64,000 nt of DNA from Aquabacterium sp. CECT 9606 (GCF_918741295.1 NZ_CAKKNB010000001.1:1054001-1118000), one strand, 5' to 3'. Shown: positions 29,942 to 39,152, counted from the stretch's first letter. Program-made: numbers and translations. Notes: a model not told the origin generated them from the letters alone.

Positions 29942-29987
29942 GGCGGTGTGCTTAAAGTAGTGCGGTGGCGAAAAGCAGCATTGTCGC

Positions 29988-31313
29988 TCAGCGTTCGGGG
30001 TTGGTGGCCGGCGCAGGGGCTTTGTAGGTGTTGGTCAGGGCGCCATACAAGGGCGGGCTGAGCAGGCGGGCCACTCCGCTGGCGGTGAGCGCACAGGCCA
30101 TCAGGCTGAGCACCATGCTGTGGCCATCGACCATTTCCATCACGATGATGAAGGCGGTGATGGGCGCCTGCGTGACCGCGGCCAGAAATCCCGCCATGCC
30201 CAGGGCGATCAGGGCGGCTTGATAGGGGTGGCCCGTCAGGTTGGCGATGTCGCTGCCAATGCCGGCGCCAATGGTCAGGCAGGGCGCGAAAATCCCGCCT
30301 GGCACGCCACTCCAGGTCGACAGCCAGGTGGCCAGAAAGCGCAGAGCCACGTACAGGCCGGGGGTCTTGTCCTGGCCTTCCAGCAGTTGTTTGGTGGTGT
30401 CGTAGCCGCTGCCGAAGGTGAGGCCCCCGGCGGCCACGCCAATCAAGGCCACGGCAAAACCACACCCCGCGGCGAACCGCAAAGGATATTGGCGCCGCCA
30501 CAGACTGAACCGGCTGGCGTTGGGGCTGAAGGACTGGATGAGCAGCCGTGAGAACAAGCCTCCCAGCAGCCCTGCCGACAAGGCCACCAGCAAGCCTGGC
30601 CACAACAAGGCCCAACTCAAGGCCTCGACCTTGATCACGCCGAAGTATGTGCCATTGCCATCAATGGACACGGCGATCAGGCCGGCCAGCACGATGGCGG
30701 CCACGAGCAGGCCGCTGCGGCGTTGCTCGGGGTGGCGCGACAGCTCTTCAATGGCGAACATGACGCCACCCAACGGCGTGTTGAAGGCGGCGGCGATGCC
30801 GGCAGCCCCACCTGCCACGAGCAGCTCGTGGTCTTTCACGCCGGATCCTGTGGGCAGCCAACGGCGCGCGTGGTGCATGACACCAGCGGCCACCTGGACC
30901 GATGGGCCTTCACGTCCGGTGGACAGGCCTGCCATCAAGCCCGCCGAGGTCAAACCGATCTTGCCCAGTGACACGCGCAGTGACACCAATTGCCGCCGCA
31001 GCGTCGGTGATGTCTCCGGGTCGAGGGCCACCATGACTTGCGGGATGCCGGATCCAGCCGCCCCGGCGAACCACTTGCGTGTGCACCAGACCACCGCTAC
31101 CGTGCACAGTGGGGTCCACAGCAAAGGTGCCCAGAACCAACGCTGCTGCACCTTGAAGAACACATCCAGGGCATGCTCGCCCAAGCGGGTCATGAGCACC
31201 ACGCTCAGCCCAGCCAGGGCGGCAAAACTCAGCACGACCACGCGCGACACCCATCGGCGCCAATCGGACAGTTCGGCCCTCAGCGCCTCGGGGATGGGAT
31301 GGTCTTCGGTCAT
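29988..31313 (-). CDS. ClC family chloride transporter
   Basis: A 441-residue membrane protein with the three ClC selectivity blocks: GSGIPQV (88-94), GREGPSVQ with gating Glu E135 (133-140), and [13 protein letters not shown]. An Ile-Glu-Glu pair (FAIEE, E190) matches the internal proton-transfer Glu of Cl-/H+ exchangers, so exchange is more likely than channel activity. The gene starts 10 bases after the Na+/H+ antiporter stop, so the two form an operon. A joint role in ion or pH balance is inference. Confidence 0.9.
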   Translation of the reverse strand: MTEDHPIPEALRAELSDWRRWVSRVVVLSFAALAGLSVVLMTRLGEHALDVFFKVQQRWFWAPLLWTPLCTVAVVWCTRKWFAGAAGSGIPQVMVALDPETSPTLRRQLVSLRVSLGKIGLTSAGLMAGLSTGREGPSVQVAAGVMHHARRWLPTGSGVKDHELLVAGGAAGIAAAFNTPLGGVMFAIEELSRHPEQRRSGLLVAAIVLAGLIAVSIDGNGTYFGVIKVEALSWALLWPGLLVALSAGLLGGLFSRLLIQSFSPNASRFSLWRRQYPLRFAAGCGFAVALIGVAAGGLTFGSGYDTTKQLLEGQDKTPGLYVALRFLATWLSTWSGVPGGIFAPCLTIGAGIGSDIANLTGHPYQAALIALGMAGFLAAVTQAPITAFIIVMEMVDGHSMVLSLMACALTASGVARLLSPPLYGALTNTYKAPAPATNPER

Positions 31314-31323
31314 CTGGGCGAGT

Positions 31324-32583
31324 TCACAGCAGGGTGAAGGCGGCCATGGCCACCGCGGTGGGTAGCAAAGCGGCCAGCAGCAAGCCGCCCGCGTGGATGG
31401 ATTTCTCGGCGAAGCCGTCTTTCAGGATGGCGGCGCCCGCCGGGTTGGGCGCGTTGGCGATCAAGGTGAGGCCACCGCCCGACACTGCGCCAGCCACCAG
31501 GGCCACCTTGAACTGGTCGCTCAGTCCTTCCACCAGTGAGCCCAGGTAGGTCAGGGCCGCGTTGTCCGTGATGGCGGTCAGGGCGGTCGCACCGAAGAAC
31601 ACGCTGGTGTGATCCATGCGCATCAGCAGGGGCTCAAGCCACCACTGTTGCTGCCCGCCCAGCACGACCAGCCCGGCCAGGAAGAAGGCGACGAGCATGC
31701 CCTCTCGCAGGATCAGGGGGCTTTGGTATTGCGAATAGGCCGTGGTGAAGCCCATGAAGAACAGGAACAGGGCCATGAACACCGCTGGGTGATGGGCAAA
31801 CACCACCACGCCAGTCAGAAAGACCAGGTGGACCACACTGACAGGCCAGGGGATGGCTGGCCCGCTGTCACTGTTGGAGGCGGGCAGCACCTGGCGCAGT
31901 TCTTGGCGGAACAGCAGCACCAACCCGATGGCATTGATCATGACAGCCACCGCCGCTTTCCAGCCAAAGGTGTGGAACATGAAGCTCATGTCCCAACCCC
32001 AGACGCCGGCCACCATCAGCACGGGCGGCGCGGCAAATGGCGTGAGCGTGCCGCCGATCGATACATTGACGAACAACACCCCCAAAGCCGCGTATTTGAG
32101 GCGGGCCGACACGGGGGCCATGAACAGGCGTTCGCGCAGCAGCAGGGCGGCCAGCGTCATGGCAGCGGGCTCGGTGATGAACGAGCCCAACAACGGCACC
32201 GCCGACAGGGTCACCAGCGTGAAGGACAGGCCCTGAGGCAAAGGCAGGCCGCGCGCCAGCAGGCGGGTCAATTGGCCGGCAGCTTCCAAAATGGGTTTGC
32301 TGCCTGCCACCACCATGATGGCGAAAACGAACATGGGTTCGGTGAAATTGCGCCCATCGATGTAAGCCGTGGCCGAGTCCCTGCCTTCCATGGCGAACAT
32401 CACCAGCATCAAGACCATGGCCCAGAAGCCAAACACCACCTCGACCTCACCGAGCAAGTGCCACAGGCCGGCGTGGGTCGGGCGGGCGTGGGCCAGGCGC
32501 TCAAAGAACTTGGTCGAGAAGGTGTGGATGAGCGCAATGCCAAACAGCGCCGCGGCCATGATCTGCAAGTTGGTGGGATTCAT
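31324..32583 (-). CDS. Putative Na+/H+ antiporter (Na_H_antiport_3 family)
   Basis: A 419-residue polytopic membrane protein with about 11-12 hydrophobic segments, matching the PF07399 putative antiporter group. Recognisable segments are [36 protein letters not shown], and a C-terminal [16 protein letters not shown] and [14 protein letters not shown], which place conserved polar residues in helices. The ATG at 32583 has AGGA eight bases upstream; a GTG at 32589 is also in frame. It is divergent from lgt, with 87 bases between starts. Transport of Na+ has not been shown for most family members. Confidence 0.8.
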   Translation of the reverse strand: MNPTNLQIMAAALFGIALIHTFSTKFFERLAHARPTHAGLWHLLGEVEVVFGFWAMVLMLVMFAMEGRDSATAYIDGRNFTEPMFVFAIMVVAGSKPILEAAGQLTRLLARGLPLPQGLSFTLVTLSAVPLLGSFITEPAAMTLAALLLRERLFMAPVSARLKYAALGVLFVNVSIGGTLTPFAAPPVLMVAGVWGWDMSFMFHTFGWKAAVAVMINAIGLVLLFRQELRQVLPASNSDSGPAIPWPVSVVHLVFLTGVVVFAHHPAVFMALFLFFMGFTTAYSQYQSPLILREGMLVAFFLAGLVVLGGQQQWWLEPLLMRMDHTSVFFGATALTAITDNAALTYLGSLVEGLSDQFKVALVAGAVSGGGLTLIANAPNPAGAAILKDGFAEKSIHAGGLLLAALLPTAVAMAAFTLL

Positions 32584-32670
32584 GACCACATCCTATCAAT
32601 GAGCCCGGCATCGGTTATCGTTCGCCCCGGTTTCTCTCTGAAACAGGCCACTGGCTTGTCCGCCTCACCC

Positions 32671-33489
32671 ATGCTTGTTCACCCGCACATCAATCCCGTT
32701 GCCCTTGAACTGGGGCCACTGAAAGTTCACTGGTACGGCCTGACCTACCTGGCCGCTTTCACCTTGTTCTACCTGCTGGCCACCTGGCGGTCCAAGCGTG
32801 CGCCGTTTGCGCAGGCGGGCTGGAATCGTCAACAGGTGGAAGATCTGCTGTTCTTCGGTGTGTTGGGGGTCGTGCTGGGTGGGCGACTGGGTTATGTGTT
32901 CTTTTACAAGCCGGGCTATTACCTGAGTCACCCTGCCGAGATCCTGGCTGTCTGGCAAGGCGGCATGGCATTCCATGGTGGGCTGCTGGGTGTGATCTCC
33001 GCGATGTGGCTGTACGCCAGGCGAAACGGGCGGGCGTTCTTTGAGGTGGCCGACCTGGTGGCCCCGTGCGTGCCTGTCGGCTTGGCGGCTGGGCGCATCG
33101 GCAACTTCATCAATGGCGAGCTGTGGGGCCGTTTCGCCGACCCGTCGCTGCCGTGGGCCATGGTTTTTCCAGACTCGGGCAGCCTGGAGCCGCGACATCC
33201 ATCTCAGCTGTACCAGTTCGGCCTGGAAGGCCTGGCACTGTTCGCCTTGCTTTGGTTTTATGGCCGCAAGCCACGCCAACTCGGTGCGGTGTCCGGCATG
33301 TTCCTGATGGGCTACGGCGTGTTCCGCTTCACCGCCGAATACTTCCGCGAGCCCGACAGCTTCCTGGGCCTGCTCGCCCTGAACATGAGCATGGGCCAAT
33401 GGCTTTGCGTGCCCATGGTCGTCGCCGGCGCCCTGATTTGGGTCGCGGCCAAAAAAGACGCCTTCCGACCCAAGGATCGGAAGGCGTGA
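32671..33489 (+). CDS. lgt: Prolipoprotein diacylglyceryl transferase
   Basis: An inner-membrane enzyme of 272 residues that transfers diacylglyceryl from phosphatidylglycerol to the lipobox Cys of prolipoproteins. The N-terminus [24 protein letters not shown] is family-typical and sets the start. The signature [14 protein letters not shown] and the downstream catalytic-region HPSQLYQ are intact. A reading frame runs open far upstream, to 31609, inside the antiporter gene and is not coding. The last codons overlap the terminator hairpin of the opposite nrt operon. Confidence 0.95.
   Translation: MLVHPHINPVALELGPLKVHWYGLTYLAAFTLFYLLATWRSKRAPFAQAGWNRQQVEDLLFFGVLGVVLGGRLGYVFFYKPGYYLSHPAEILAVWQGGMAFHGGLLGVISAMWLYARRNGRAFFEVADLVAPCVPVGLAAGRIGNFINGELWGRFADPSLPWAMVFPDSGSLEPRHPSQLYQFGLEGLALFALLWFYGRKPRQLGAVSGMFLMGYGVFRFTAEYFREPDSFLGLLALNMSMGQWLCVPMVVAGALIWVAAKKDAFRPKDRKA
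33451..33487 (-). terminator. Terminator of the nrtABD operon, embedded in lgt 3' end
   Basis: An 11-bp stem (33458-33468 with 33477-33487) followed on the minus strand by CTTTTTT (33457-33451). It lies inside the lgt coding sequence and serves transcription arriving from nrtD, 110 bases away. Confidence 0.7.
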
Positions 33490-33595
33490 AGAGGCCGGCA
33501 GGTTTTCGCGGACCCACGGACCCCCGCTGAGGAAGACCACCTGGCTCTGGCGAATCAGGCGATCAAAAATCCTGTACGCAAGGGCCATGCCAGAT

Positions 33596-34396
33596 TCAGG
33601 CGGCTTTCCGGTCGGCCACGCCGTGGCGGGTGTACAGAAAGTCCAGCACCTCTTTGCGGCAGTGCACGTAGGTCGGGTCTTCGGCCAACGCCACCCGGTT
33701 GCGCGGACGCTCGATGGGCACGGTCAGGATCTCGCCAATCGTGGCGGCCGGGCCGTTGGTCATCATCACGATGCGGTCGGACAGCAGCACGGCTTCGTCC
33801 ACATCGTGGGTCACCATCACCACAGTGCTTTTGGTGCGGGCCACGATCTTGAGCAGCTCGTCTTGCAAGTGCGCGCGGGTCAGGGCGTCCAGCGCGCCAA
33901 AGGGCTCGTCCATCAGCAAAACCTTGGGTTCCATGGCCAGCGCACGGGCAATGCCCACACGCTGCTTCATGCCGCCCGAGATTTCATGCGGGCGCTTGGC
34001 GATGGCGTGGCCCATGCCCACCAACTCGAGCGCATCGGTCGTGCGCTTCTTGAGCTGGTCTTTGGTCTCCTTGGTACCAAACACACGTTCCACCGCCAGG
34101 TAGACGTTTTGAAAGCAGGTCAGCCAGGGCAGCAAGGAGTGGTTCTGGAATACCACGGCGCGTTCTGGGCCAGGTGCATTGATCTCCTTGTTGTCGCAGA
34201 TCAGGGCGCCTTCGGTGGGCCGGATCAGCCCGGCGATCAGGTTCAGCAAGGTGGATTTGCCGCAACCTGAATGGCCGATCAGGGTCACGAACTCGCCTTT
34301 GTCGATGCCCAGGTTGATGTCGCGCAGGGCGTGGAAGTGCCCTTTTTTGGTGTGGAACACCATTTCGGCGCCGTGGATGTCGATGAATTGACTCAT
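33596..34396 (-). CDS. nrtD: Nitrate ABC transporter ATP-binding protein
   Basis: A 266-residue ATPase of the NrtD/TauB/SsuB group that powers uptake through the adjacent NrtB. Walker A is GHSGCGKST (41-49), the signature is ISGGMKQRVGIARAL, and Walker B is VLLMDEPFGALDA. Assignment to nitrate, not sulfonate or bicarbonate, rests on the NrtA-like binding protein and the NasT-like regulator in the same cluster. It is the last gene of nrtA-nrtB-nrtD. Confidence 0.9.
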   Translation of the reverse strand: MSQFIDIHGAEMVFHTKKGHFHALRDINLGIDKGEFVTLIGHSGCGKSTLLNLIAGLIRPTEGALICDNKEINAPGPERAVVFQNHSLLPWLTCFQNVYLAVERVFGTKETKDQLKKRTTDALELVGMGHAIAKRPHEISGGMKQRVGIARALAMEPKVLLMDEPFGALDALTRAHLQDELLKIVARTKSTVVMVTHDVDEAVLLSDRIVMMTNGPAATIGEILTVPIERPRNRVALAEDPTYVHCRKEVLDFLYTRHGVADRKAA

Positions 34397-34423
34397 GTTG
34401 GGGCTCCTGAAGGGGTGTCCGGA

Positions 34424-35326
34424 TTATTCGAAACTGAAGCGCTTGGCAATCTGCATCAACAACTGTTCAAGCAGCAGCCCGACGATGCCGATGACGAAGA
34501 TCGCGATGATGATGTGGGCCACGTTGAGGTTGTTCCACTCGTCCCAGACCCAGAAGCCGATGCCCACGCCGCCGGTCAGCATTTCAGCGGCGACGATCAC
34601 CAGCCAAGCCGTGCCCACCGACAGGCGCACGCCAGTCAGCATGTAGGGCAGCACCGAGGGGAACAGGATCTTGGTGACGATTTTCCACTCGCTCAGGTTC
34701 AGCACCTTGGCCACGTTCAGGTAGTCGTCAGGCACACGCTGCACGCCCACGGCGGTGTTGATGATCATGGGCCAGATCGAGCAGATGAAGATGGTCCAGA
34801 TGGCAGCCGGGTCGGCCGACTTGAACACCATCAGGCCGATCGGCAACCAGGCCAGTGGCGACACCGGGCGCAACAAACTGATCAGGGGCGACAGCATGTT
34901 GTTGACGAAGGTGAAGCGGCCGATGATGAACCCCATCGGGATGCCCACCAAGGCCGCCAGGCCAAAGCCCAGCGCCACGCGCTTGAGCGAGAACCAGATG
35001 TTCCAGCCCAGGCCCTGGTCATTGGGCCCGTTTTGGTAGAAAGGGTCCGAGAACAGCTTCACCGCCTCCGTCCATGTGGCCGCGGGCGTCGGGAAGGTGG
35101 TGCTGTTCATGGTCAGCAAGGCCCAGATGCCGATCAGCAGGCCCGCACCGAAGATGGGCGGCATCACCTTCATCAGCAAGCCTGTCCAGTCAAAGGGCTG
35201 CTTGGCGATTTTGGCGGGCGCCTTCGGTGTGGCCACGGGGGTGGACCCTGAAGAAGCGGCGGCTGCCTTGGAGGCCTTGAGGGCCTCGCTGGCATCGAGG
35301 GGACTGTGAAACACGGCACTGACCAT
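34424..35326 (-). CDS. nrtB: Nitrate ABC transporter permease
   Basis: A 300-residue BPD-transport permease. A hydrophilic Ala/Pro/Lys-rich N-terminal stretch of about 50 residues precedes some six membrane helices. The family block WPMIINTAVGVQRVPDDYLNVAKVL, including the conserved cytoplasmic coupling loop that contacts the ATPase, is present at residues 185-215. It is 27 bases upstream of nrtD and 24 bases downstream of nrtA. Confidence 0.92.
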   Translation of the reverse strand: MVSAVFHSPLDASEALKASKAAAASSGSTPVATPKAPAKIAKQPFDWTGLLMKVMPPIFGAGLLIGIWALLTMNSTTFPTPAATWTEAVKLFSDPFYQNGPNDQGLGWNIWFSLKRVALGFGLAALVGIPMGFIIGRFTFVNNMLSPLISLLRPVSPLAWLPIGLMVFKSADPAAIWTIFICSIWPMIINTAVGVQRVPDDYLNVAKVLNLSEWKIVTKILFPSVLPYMLTGVRLSVGTAWLVIVAAEMLTGGVGIGFWVWDEWNNLNVAHIIIAIFVIGIVGLLLEQLLMQIAKRFSFE

Positions 35327-35350
35327 GGTGGACTCCTTTGCTGACCTGAC

Positions 35351-36595
35351 TCAGGCTTTGATCTTGAAACTGTCGGCGTACTTCGCAGGATCCTTGCCAT
35401 CCCACACGGTGCCGTCGATCAGCTTGCTGGTGCGCATGACCTCCTTGGGCACGCTGATCTTCAAACCAGCAGCGGCCTGCTTGTACAGGTCGATCTGGTT
35501 GATCTGCTTGGCCACGCCCAGGTAGTCAGGGTGGTCCTTGATCAAGCCCCAACGCTTGTGCTGCGTCAGGAACCACATGCCGTCAGACAGGTACGGGAAG
35601 TTGACCTTGCCGTCGTTGAAAAACTTCATGTGGTTGGGGTCGTCCCAGGTCTTGCCCAGGCCGTTCTGGTAGCGGCCCAGGATGCGCTGGTTGATCGCAT
35701 CGGCGCTGGTGTTCACATACGACTTGGCGGCGATCGTGTCGGCCATCTTCAGCTTGTTCTGCAGGCCCGCGTCGATCCATTGGCTGGCTTCCAGGATGGC
35801 CATCATCACGGCGCGCGCGGTGTTGGGGTACTTCTTGACGAAGTCGCCCGTGGTGCCCAGCACCTTCTCGGGGTGGTCCTTCCAGATGTCCTGGGTGGTG
35901 ACGCCGGTGATGCCGATGCCGTCCATGATGGCGCGGTGGCCCCAAGGCTCGCCCACGCAGTAGCCGTCCATGTTGCCCACGCGCATGTTCGCGACCATCT
36001 GCGGCGGCGGCACGGTGATGACCTTGGCATCCTTCATCGGGTTGATGCCGTAGGTCGACAGCCAGTAGTACAGCCACATGGCGTGCGTGCCGGTGGGGAA
36101 GGTCTGCGCGAAGGTGTATTCGCGCTTGTCGGTCTGCATCAGCTTGGCCAGCGAGGGGCCGTCCACGGCGCCCTTGTCCGAGAGCTTCTTCGACAGGGTG
36201 ATGGCTTGGCCATTGTTGTTGAGTGTCATCAACACGGCCATGTCTTTCTTGGGGCCGCCCACGCCCAGGTGCACGCCGTAGATCAGTCCATACAGGGCAT
36301 GCGCCATGTGCAGGTCACCGTTCACGAGCTTGTCGCGCACGCCGGCCCACGAGGCTTCCTTGCTGGGGATGATCTTGACGCCGTACTTCTTGTCGAAGCC
36401 CAGCACCGAGGCCATCACCACGGAGGCGCAGTCGGTCAGGGGGATGAAGCCAATCTTGACTTCTTCCAGCTCGGGCTTGTCGGAGCCTGCGGCCCAAACG
36501 GCCGATTGCAAGCCGGGCACAACGCCCACAGCGCTGGCGGCAGCGGCGGTCTTGAGGATGGAGCGACGGGACATTTTGAAATCCTGTGTGGACAT
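35351..36595 (-). CDS. nrtA: Nitrate-binding protein NrtA with Tat signal
   Basis: A 414-residue periplasmic solute-binding protein of the NrtA/CmpA group. A twin-arginine signal SRRSILK (9-15) is followed by a hydrophobic AAAASAVGVVPGL segment. The mature part starts with the family pattern VKIGFIPLTDCASVVMA and includes the nitrate-pocket regions EASWAGVRDKL and GYCVGEPWGHRA. The ATG at 36595 is chosen over the TTG at 36625, which lies immediately past the leader terminator. Expression is expected to depend on the sigma54 promoter and ANTAR leader just upstream. Confidence 0.92.
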   Translation of the reverse strand: MSTQDFKMSRRSILKTAAAASAVGVVPGLQSAVWAAGSDKPELEEVKIGFIPLTDCASVVMASVLGFDKKYGVKIIPSKEASWAGVRDKLVNGDLHMAHALYGLIYGVHLGVGGPKKDMAVLMTLNNNGQAITLSKKLSDKGAVDGPSLAKLMQTDKREYTFAQTFPTGTHAMWLYYWLSTYGINPMKDAKVITVPPPQMVANMRVGNMDGYCVGEPWGHRAIMDGIGITGVTTQDIWKDHPEKVLGTTGDFVKKYPNTARAVMMAILEASQWIDAGLQNKLKMADTIAAKSYVNTSADAINQRILGRYQNGLGKTWDDPNHMKFFNDGKVNFPYLSDGMWFLTQHKRWGLIKDHPDYLGVAKQINQIDLYKQAAAGLKISVPKEVMRTSKLIDGTVWDGKDPAKYADSFKIKA

Positions 36596-36627
36596 GGTCA
36601 CTTCAACTTTCTTGGCTATCAACAAAC

Positions 36628-36687
36628 AAAAAAGGCGCCTGCCGTGGAGTCCTGCGGTGAACGCGGGAACTCCTCGGTAGACGCCTT
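36628..36687 (-). terminator. Leader terminator (attenuator) upstream of nrtA
   Basis: Long stem with AAGGCG (36687-36682) pairing to CGCCTT (36637-36632), continued by CTACCG/CGGCAG and GGAGT/ACTCC, then TTTTTT (ending 36628) and GTTTG. It lies between the two ANTAR-type hairpins and the nrtA start, so it would block nrt expression unless antiterminated. Confidence 0.85.
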
Positions 36688-36697
36688 TGTCGGGTGT

Positions 36698-36726
36698 CTT
36701 GAACAGCCCATCGTTGGGTGTTCAAG
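36698..36726 (-). ncRNA. ANTAR-binding hairpin P2 of the nrt leader
   Basis: Outer stem CTTGAAC/GTTCAAG (36726-36720 with 36704-36698) and inner CCC/GGG enclose a six-base loop AACGAT. A at loop position 1 and G at position 4 match the ANTAR-RNA rule. It lies 10 bases upstream of the terminator. Confidence 0.8.
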
Positions 36727-36734
36727 TGGGGGTG

Positions 36735-36756
36735 GCGAAATCGCCGTTGATTTCGC
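36735..36756 (-). ncRNA. ANTAR-binding hairpin P1 of the nrt leader
   Basis: A perfect 8-bp stem GCGAAATC/GATTTCGC closes a six-base loop AACGGC, again with A1 and G4. It begins about five bases after the transcription start predicted from the sigma54 element and nine bases before the P2 stem. Confidence 0.8.
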
Positions 36757-36770
36757 TTGCAGCTGATGAA

Positions 36771-36786
36771 TGCAAGCGCTGTGCCA
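36771..36786 (-). promoter_or_regulatory. Sigma54 (-24/-12) promoter of the nrt operon
   Basis: On the minus strand TGGCAC-AGCGC-TTGCA matches the sigma54 consensus TGGCAC-N5-TTGCW with exact GG-N10-GC spacing. Transcription would begin near 36761, just before the first ANTAR hairpin. Nitrogen control through NtrC is the usual partner; I did not find a convincing NtrC site. Confidence 0.8.
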
Positions 36787-36859
36787 GGTGTTTTTTGAAG
36801 ATCCTGCCCCGATGCGGGGCGGCTTGGCGCTGAACTGGTGCGCGGTGCCCAGGCCTTGC

Positions 36860-37507
36860 TCAGCCGAGCATGTCGGTCACGTCCAGCAGGCGTTGCGCCA
36901 CTTCGGCCAGCTTCAAGCCCTTGTCCATGGCGGCCTTGCGCAGCTTTGAATAGGCGTCTTGTTCGCTCAAGCCATGCTGGTTCATCAGCACGCTTTTGGC
37001 GCGGTCGACCACCTTGCGGTCTTCCAGCTGGCCGCGCACGTCGGCCAGCTCACGCCGCAAGCCTTCTTCATGTTCGAAGCGGGCCATGGCCACGTCGATC
37101 ACGGGCTTGATGCTGTCGGCGGGCAGGCCGGCCACCACATAAGCCGACACGCCCGCGGCAATGGCTGCGCGCACATGGGTCGTGTCTTCATCATCTGAAA
37201 AAAGCACGATGGGGCGGCGCTCGCCGCGCGTGGCCATCACCACATGCTCCAGAATGTCGCGCCCTTGGCTTTCGGCGTCGACCACGATCATGTCGGGCTG
37301 GATCTGGGCAATGCGTTCGGGCAAGAAGACATCGGCGGGCAATGTGGCCACGATGTTGAAGCCAGACTCCAACAGCGCAATGCGCAGCATCCGCGAACGC
37401 TCAGCCTCGGCCCGCACTGATTCATCGGCCTCGGGGTCGGCAGTGAGGTTTTCCGGTGCCACGATCACCAGGCGCATGCTGCGGGCTTCATTCATGTCCG
37501 CGATCAT
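36860..37507 (-). CDS. nasT: NasT-like ANTAR-domain antitermination regulator
   Basis: A 215-residue regulator. Residues about 10-145 form a receiver-like domain with VVDAES at the position of the phosphorylated Asp strand, but without the N-terminal acidic pair and without the conserved Lys (AYVVAGL), so it is a pseudo-receiver. An insertion of about 15 residues follows the first strand. The C-terminal 60 residues (LEDRKVVDRAKSVLMNQHGLS onward) are an ANTAR RNA-binding domain. Family knowledge: NasT and NasR release leader terminators in nitrate assimilation operons. The downstream nrt leader has both ANTAR hairpins. Alternative starts at 37495 and 37477 remain possible. Confidence 0.9.
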   Translation of the reverse strand: MIADMNEARSMRLVIVAPENLTADPEADESVRAEAERSRMLRIALLESGFNIVATLPADVFLPERIAQIQPDMIVVDAESQGRDILEHVVMATRGERRPIVLFSDDEDTTHVRAAIAAGVSAYVVAGLPADSIKPVIDVAMARFEHEEGLRRELADVRGQLEDRKVVDRAKSVLMNQHGLSEQDAYSKLRKAAMDKGLKLAEVAQRLLDVTDMLG

Positions 37508-37558
37508 GCAACAAACGCGCCGCCTGTTGGCCTGTCACGGGGCCCCTAAACTAGCGGG

Positions 37559-38641
37559 ATGTCTGAACGCCCCCTTTGCATCCTTGGCATCGAGTCTTCC
37601 TGCGACGAAACCGGCGTGGCGCTGGTGAGCGCCCCGGCGCAAGGTCCCGTGCAATTGTTGTCGCATGCCTTGCACAGCCAGATCGACATGCACCAGGCCT
37701 ACGGCGGTGTGGTGCCCGAGCTGGCCTCGCGTGATCACATTCGCCGGGTCGTGCCTTTGGTGCGCCAGGTGATGTCCGAGGCTGGCCGCACCTTGACCGA
37801 TGTCGATGTGGTGGCGTACACGCGCGGGCCGGGTCTGGCGGGTGCCTTGCTGGTTGGTGCTGGTGTAGCTTGCGCCCTGGCCACCGCCTTGGGCAAACCC
37901 ATGGTCGGCGTCCATCACCTGGAAGGGCATTTGTTGTCGCCGTTCCTGTCGGCCGATCCGCCTGAGTTTCCCTTCATTGCCCTGCTGGTGTCGGGTGGGC
38001 ACACCCAGTTGATGCGGGTGGACGGGGTGGGGCGCTATGAGCTGCTGGGGGAAACCGTGGACGACGCTGCTGGCGAGGCTTTTGACAAATCAGCGAAGCT
38101 GATGGGGCTGCCTTATCCGGGCGGCCCGCATTTGTCCAAGCTGGCCGAGTCGGGCGACCCCAAGGCGTTTGAACTGCCGCGGCCCATGCTGCACAGTGGC
38201 GACCTTGATTTCTCGTTCTCGGGCCTGAAAACCTCGGTGCGCACCCAACTGCAAAAGTTGAACCTGCTGGATGATGAAGTGGCCCTGGCGAAGGCCATGG
38301 CCAATGTGCCCGCCGGGCCGCTGGCCGATCTGGCCGCCTCGACGCAGGCAGCCATCGTTGAGGTGCTGGTCAAAAAATCCCTGGCGGCGCTGAAAGCCAC
38401 CGGGCTGAAGCGCATTGTGGTGGCCGGCGGCGTGGGGGCCAATCGCCTGCTGCGCCAACAGCTCAACCAGGCGGGCGAGCGGCGTGGCGTGCGGGTTCAC
38501 TACCCTGAAATGCATTTGTGCACCGACAATGGCGCCATGATCGCCCTGGCGGGGGCCATGCGCCTGCAGGTGGGCATGGCCGTTTTGCGCCGTGATCCGG
38601 TGTTCGACGTGCAACCGCGCTGGGATCTGTCAAAGATCTGA
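37559..38641 (+). CDS. tsaD: tRNA N6-adenosine threonylcarbamoyltransferase TsaD
   Basis: A 360-residue ASKHA-fold enzyme that, with TsaB and TsaE, makes t6A37 in ANN-decoding tRNAs. It starts [16 protein letters not shown] and has the metal-binding His pair in VGVHHLEGH (H120, H124), VSGGHTQL, and the late [11 protein letters not shown] and [12 protein letters not shown] blocks. It is divergent from nasT with 51 bases between starts. The rpsO promoter -35 overlaps its stop codon. Confidence 0.96.
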   Translation: MSERPLCILGIESSCDETGVALVSAPAQGPVQLLSHALHSQIDMHQAYGGVVPELASRDHIRRVVPLVRQVMSEAGRTLTDVDVVAYTRGPGLAGALLVGAGVACALATALGKPMVGVHHLEGHLLSPFLSADPPEFPFIALLVSGGHTQLMRVDGVGRYELLGETVDDAAGEAFDKSAKLMGLPYPGGPHLSKLAESGDPKAFELPRPMLHSGDLDFSFSGLKTSVRTQLQKLNLLDDEVALAKAMANVPAGPLADLAASTQAAIVEVLVKKSLAALKATGLKRIVVAGGVGANRLLRQQLNQAGERRGVRVHYPEMHLCTDNGAMIALAGAMRLQVGMAVLRRDPVFDVQPRWDLSKI

Positions 38642-38666
38642 CATCCCTGTCAAATATCGCTATAAT
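38638..38666 (+). promoter_or_regulatory. Sigma70 promoter of rpsO
   Basis: CTGACA (38638-38643), a 17-base spacer and TATAAT (38661-38666) form a near-consensus promoter. Its -35 overlaps the tsaD stop. It leaves a leader of about 108 bases before rpsO. Confidence 0.85.
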
Positions 38667-38696
38667 CGCGGGCTTGCCCTCATTCTGGGTGGCAAT

Positions 38697-38715
38697 TTCT
38701 GGTGATTTGCCAGAA
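38697..38715 (+). other. Stem-loop in the rpsO leader
   Basis: TTCTGG/CCAGAA with a 7-base loop lies inside the untranslated leader. S15 autoregulates its mRNA through leader structure in several bacteria; whether this hairpin does so is not shown by the sequence. Confidence 0.4.
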
Positions 38716-38780
38716 GCACGGCCCGGGTCGGTTTCACCTGGTGCCGCAAGTCGATCAACACGAAACCGAAAGAACGAATC

Positions 38781-39050
38781 ATGACCATCACTGCAGAAAG
38801 CAGAGCAGAAGTCGTCAAGTCCAACGCCCGCAGCGTTGGCGACACCGGATCTCCCGAAGTGCAAGTCGGCCTGCTGACCGCTCGCATCAACGATCTGACG
38901 CCCCACTTCAAGACCCACAAGAAAGACCACCACGGTCGCCGCGGCCTGCTGCGCATGGTGAGCCGCCGCCGCAAGCTGCTGGACTACCTCAAGGCCAAGG
39001 ACGCTGACCGTTATCTGGCCCTGATCCAGAAGCTGGGTCTGCGCAAGTAA
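38781..39050 (+). CDS. rpsO: 30S ribosomal protein S15
   Basis: An 89-residue S15 that binds the central domain of 16S rRNA early in 30S assembly. The sequence shows the family features [33 protein letters not shown] and [11 protein letters not shown]. It has its own strong promoter and a strong terminator downstream, then pnp. The rpsO-pnp order is conserved in Proteobacteria. Confidence 0.98.
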   Translation: MTITAESRAEVVKSNARSVGDTGSPEVQVGLLTARINDLTPHFKTHKKDHHGRRGLLRMVSRRRKLLDYLKAKDADRYLALIQKLGLRK

Positions 39051-39080
39051 GTTTGCCAATAAGATCGGCACCATGACAAG

Positions 39081-39121
39081 AAGCCTGTCTGGTTTTTTCC
39101 AGCACAGGCTTTTTGTTTTTT
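39081..39121 (+). terminator. Rho-independent terminator after rpsO
   Basis: AAGCCTGT/ACAGGCTT with an inner CTGG/CCAG helix, followed by TTTTTGTTTTTT. It separates rpsO from the pnp leader. Confidence 0.92.
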
Positions 39122-39152
39122 AAATCCAGGCACTCGACCAGCGACGCTCTGT

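Noticed and set aside
28307..30061. Plus-strand ORF of 584 codons
   Set aside because: It is antisense to ilvD, whose Fe-S cysteines and length are fully conserved.
31609..32670. Long upstream extension of the lgt reading frame
   Set aside because: It is an open frame opposite the antiporter gene; Lgt homologues start at 32671, with the [17 protein letters not shown]-terminus.
36805..36826. GCCCCG-CAT-CGGGGC hairpin after nasT considered as a terminator
   Set aside because: No U-tract follows on the minus strand (the next bases are AGGATCTTCAAAAAA); it could be a weak pause site only.
36838..36856. GCACC repeats upstream of the sigma54 element considered as an NtrC site
   Set aside because: They are direct rather than inverted repeats and do not fit the dyad TGCAC...GTGCA well enough to claim.
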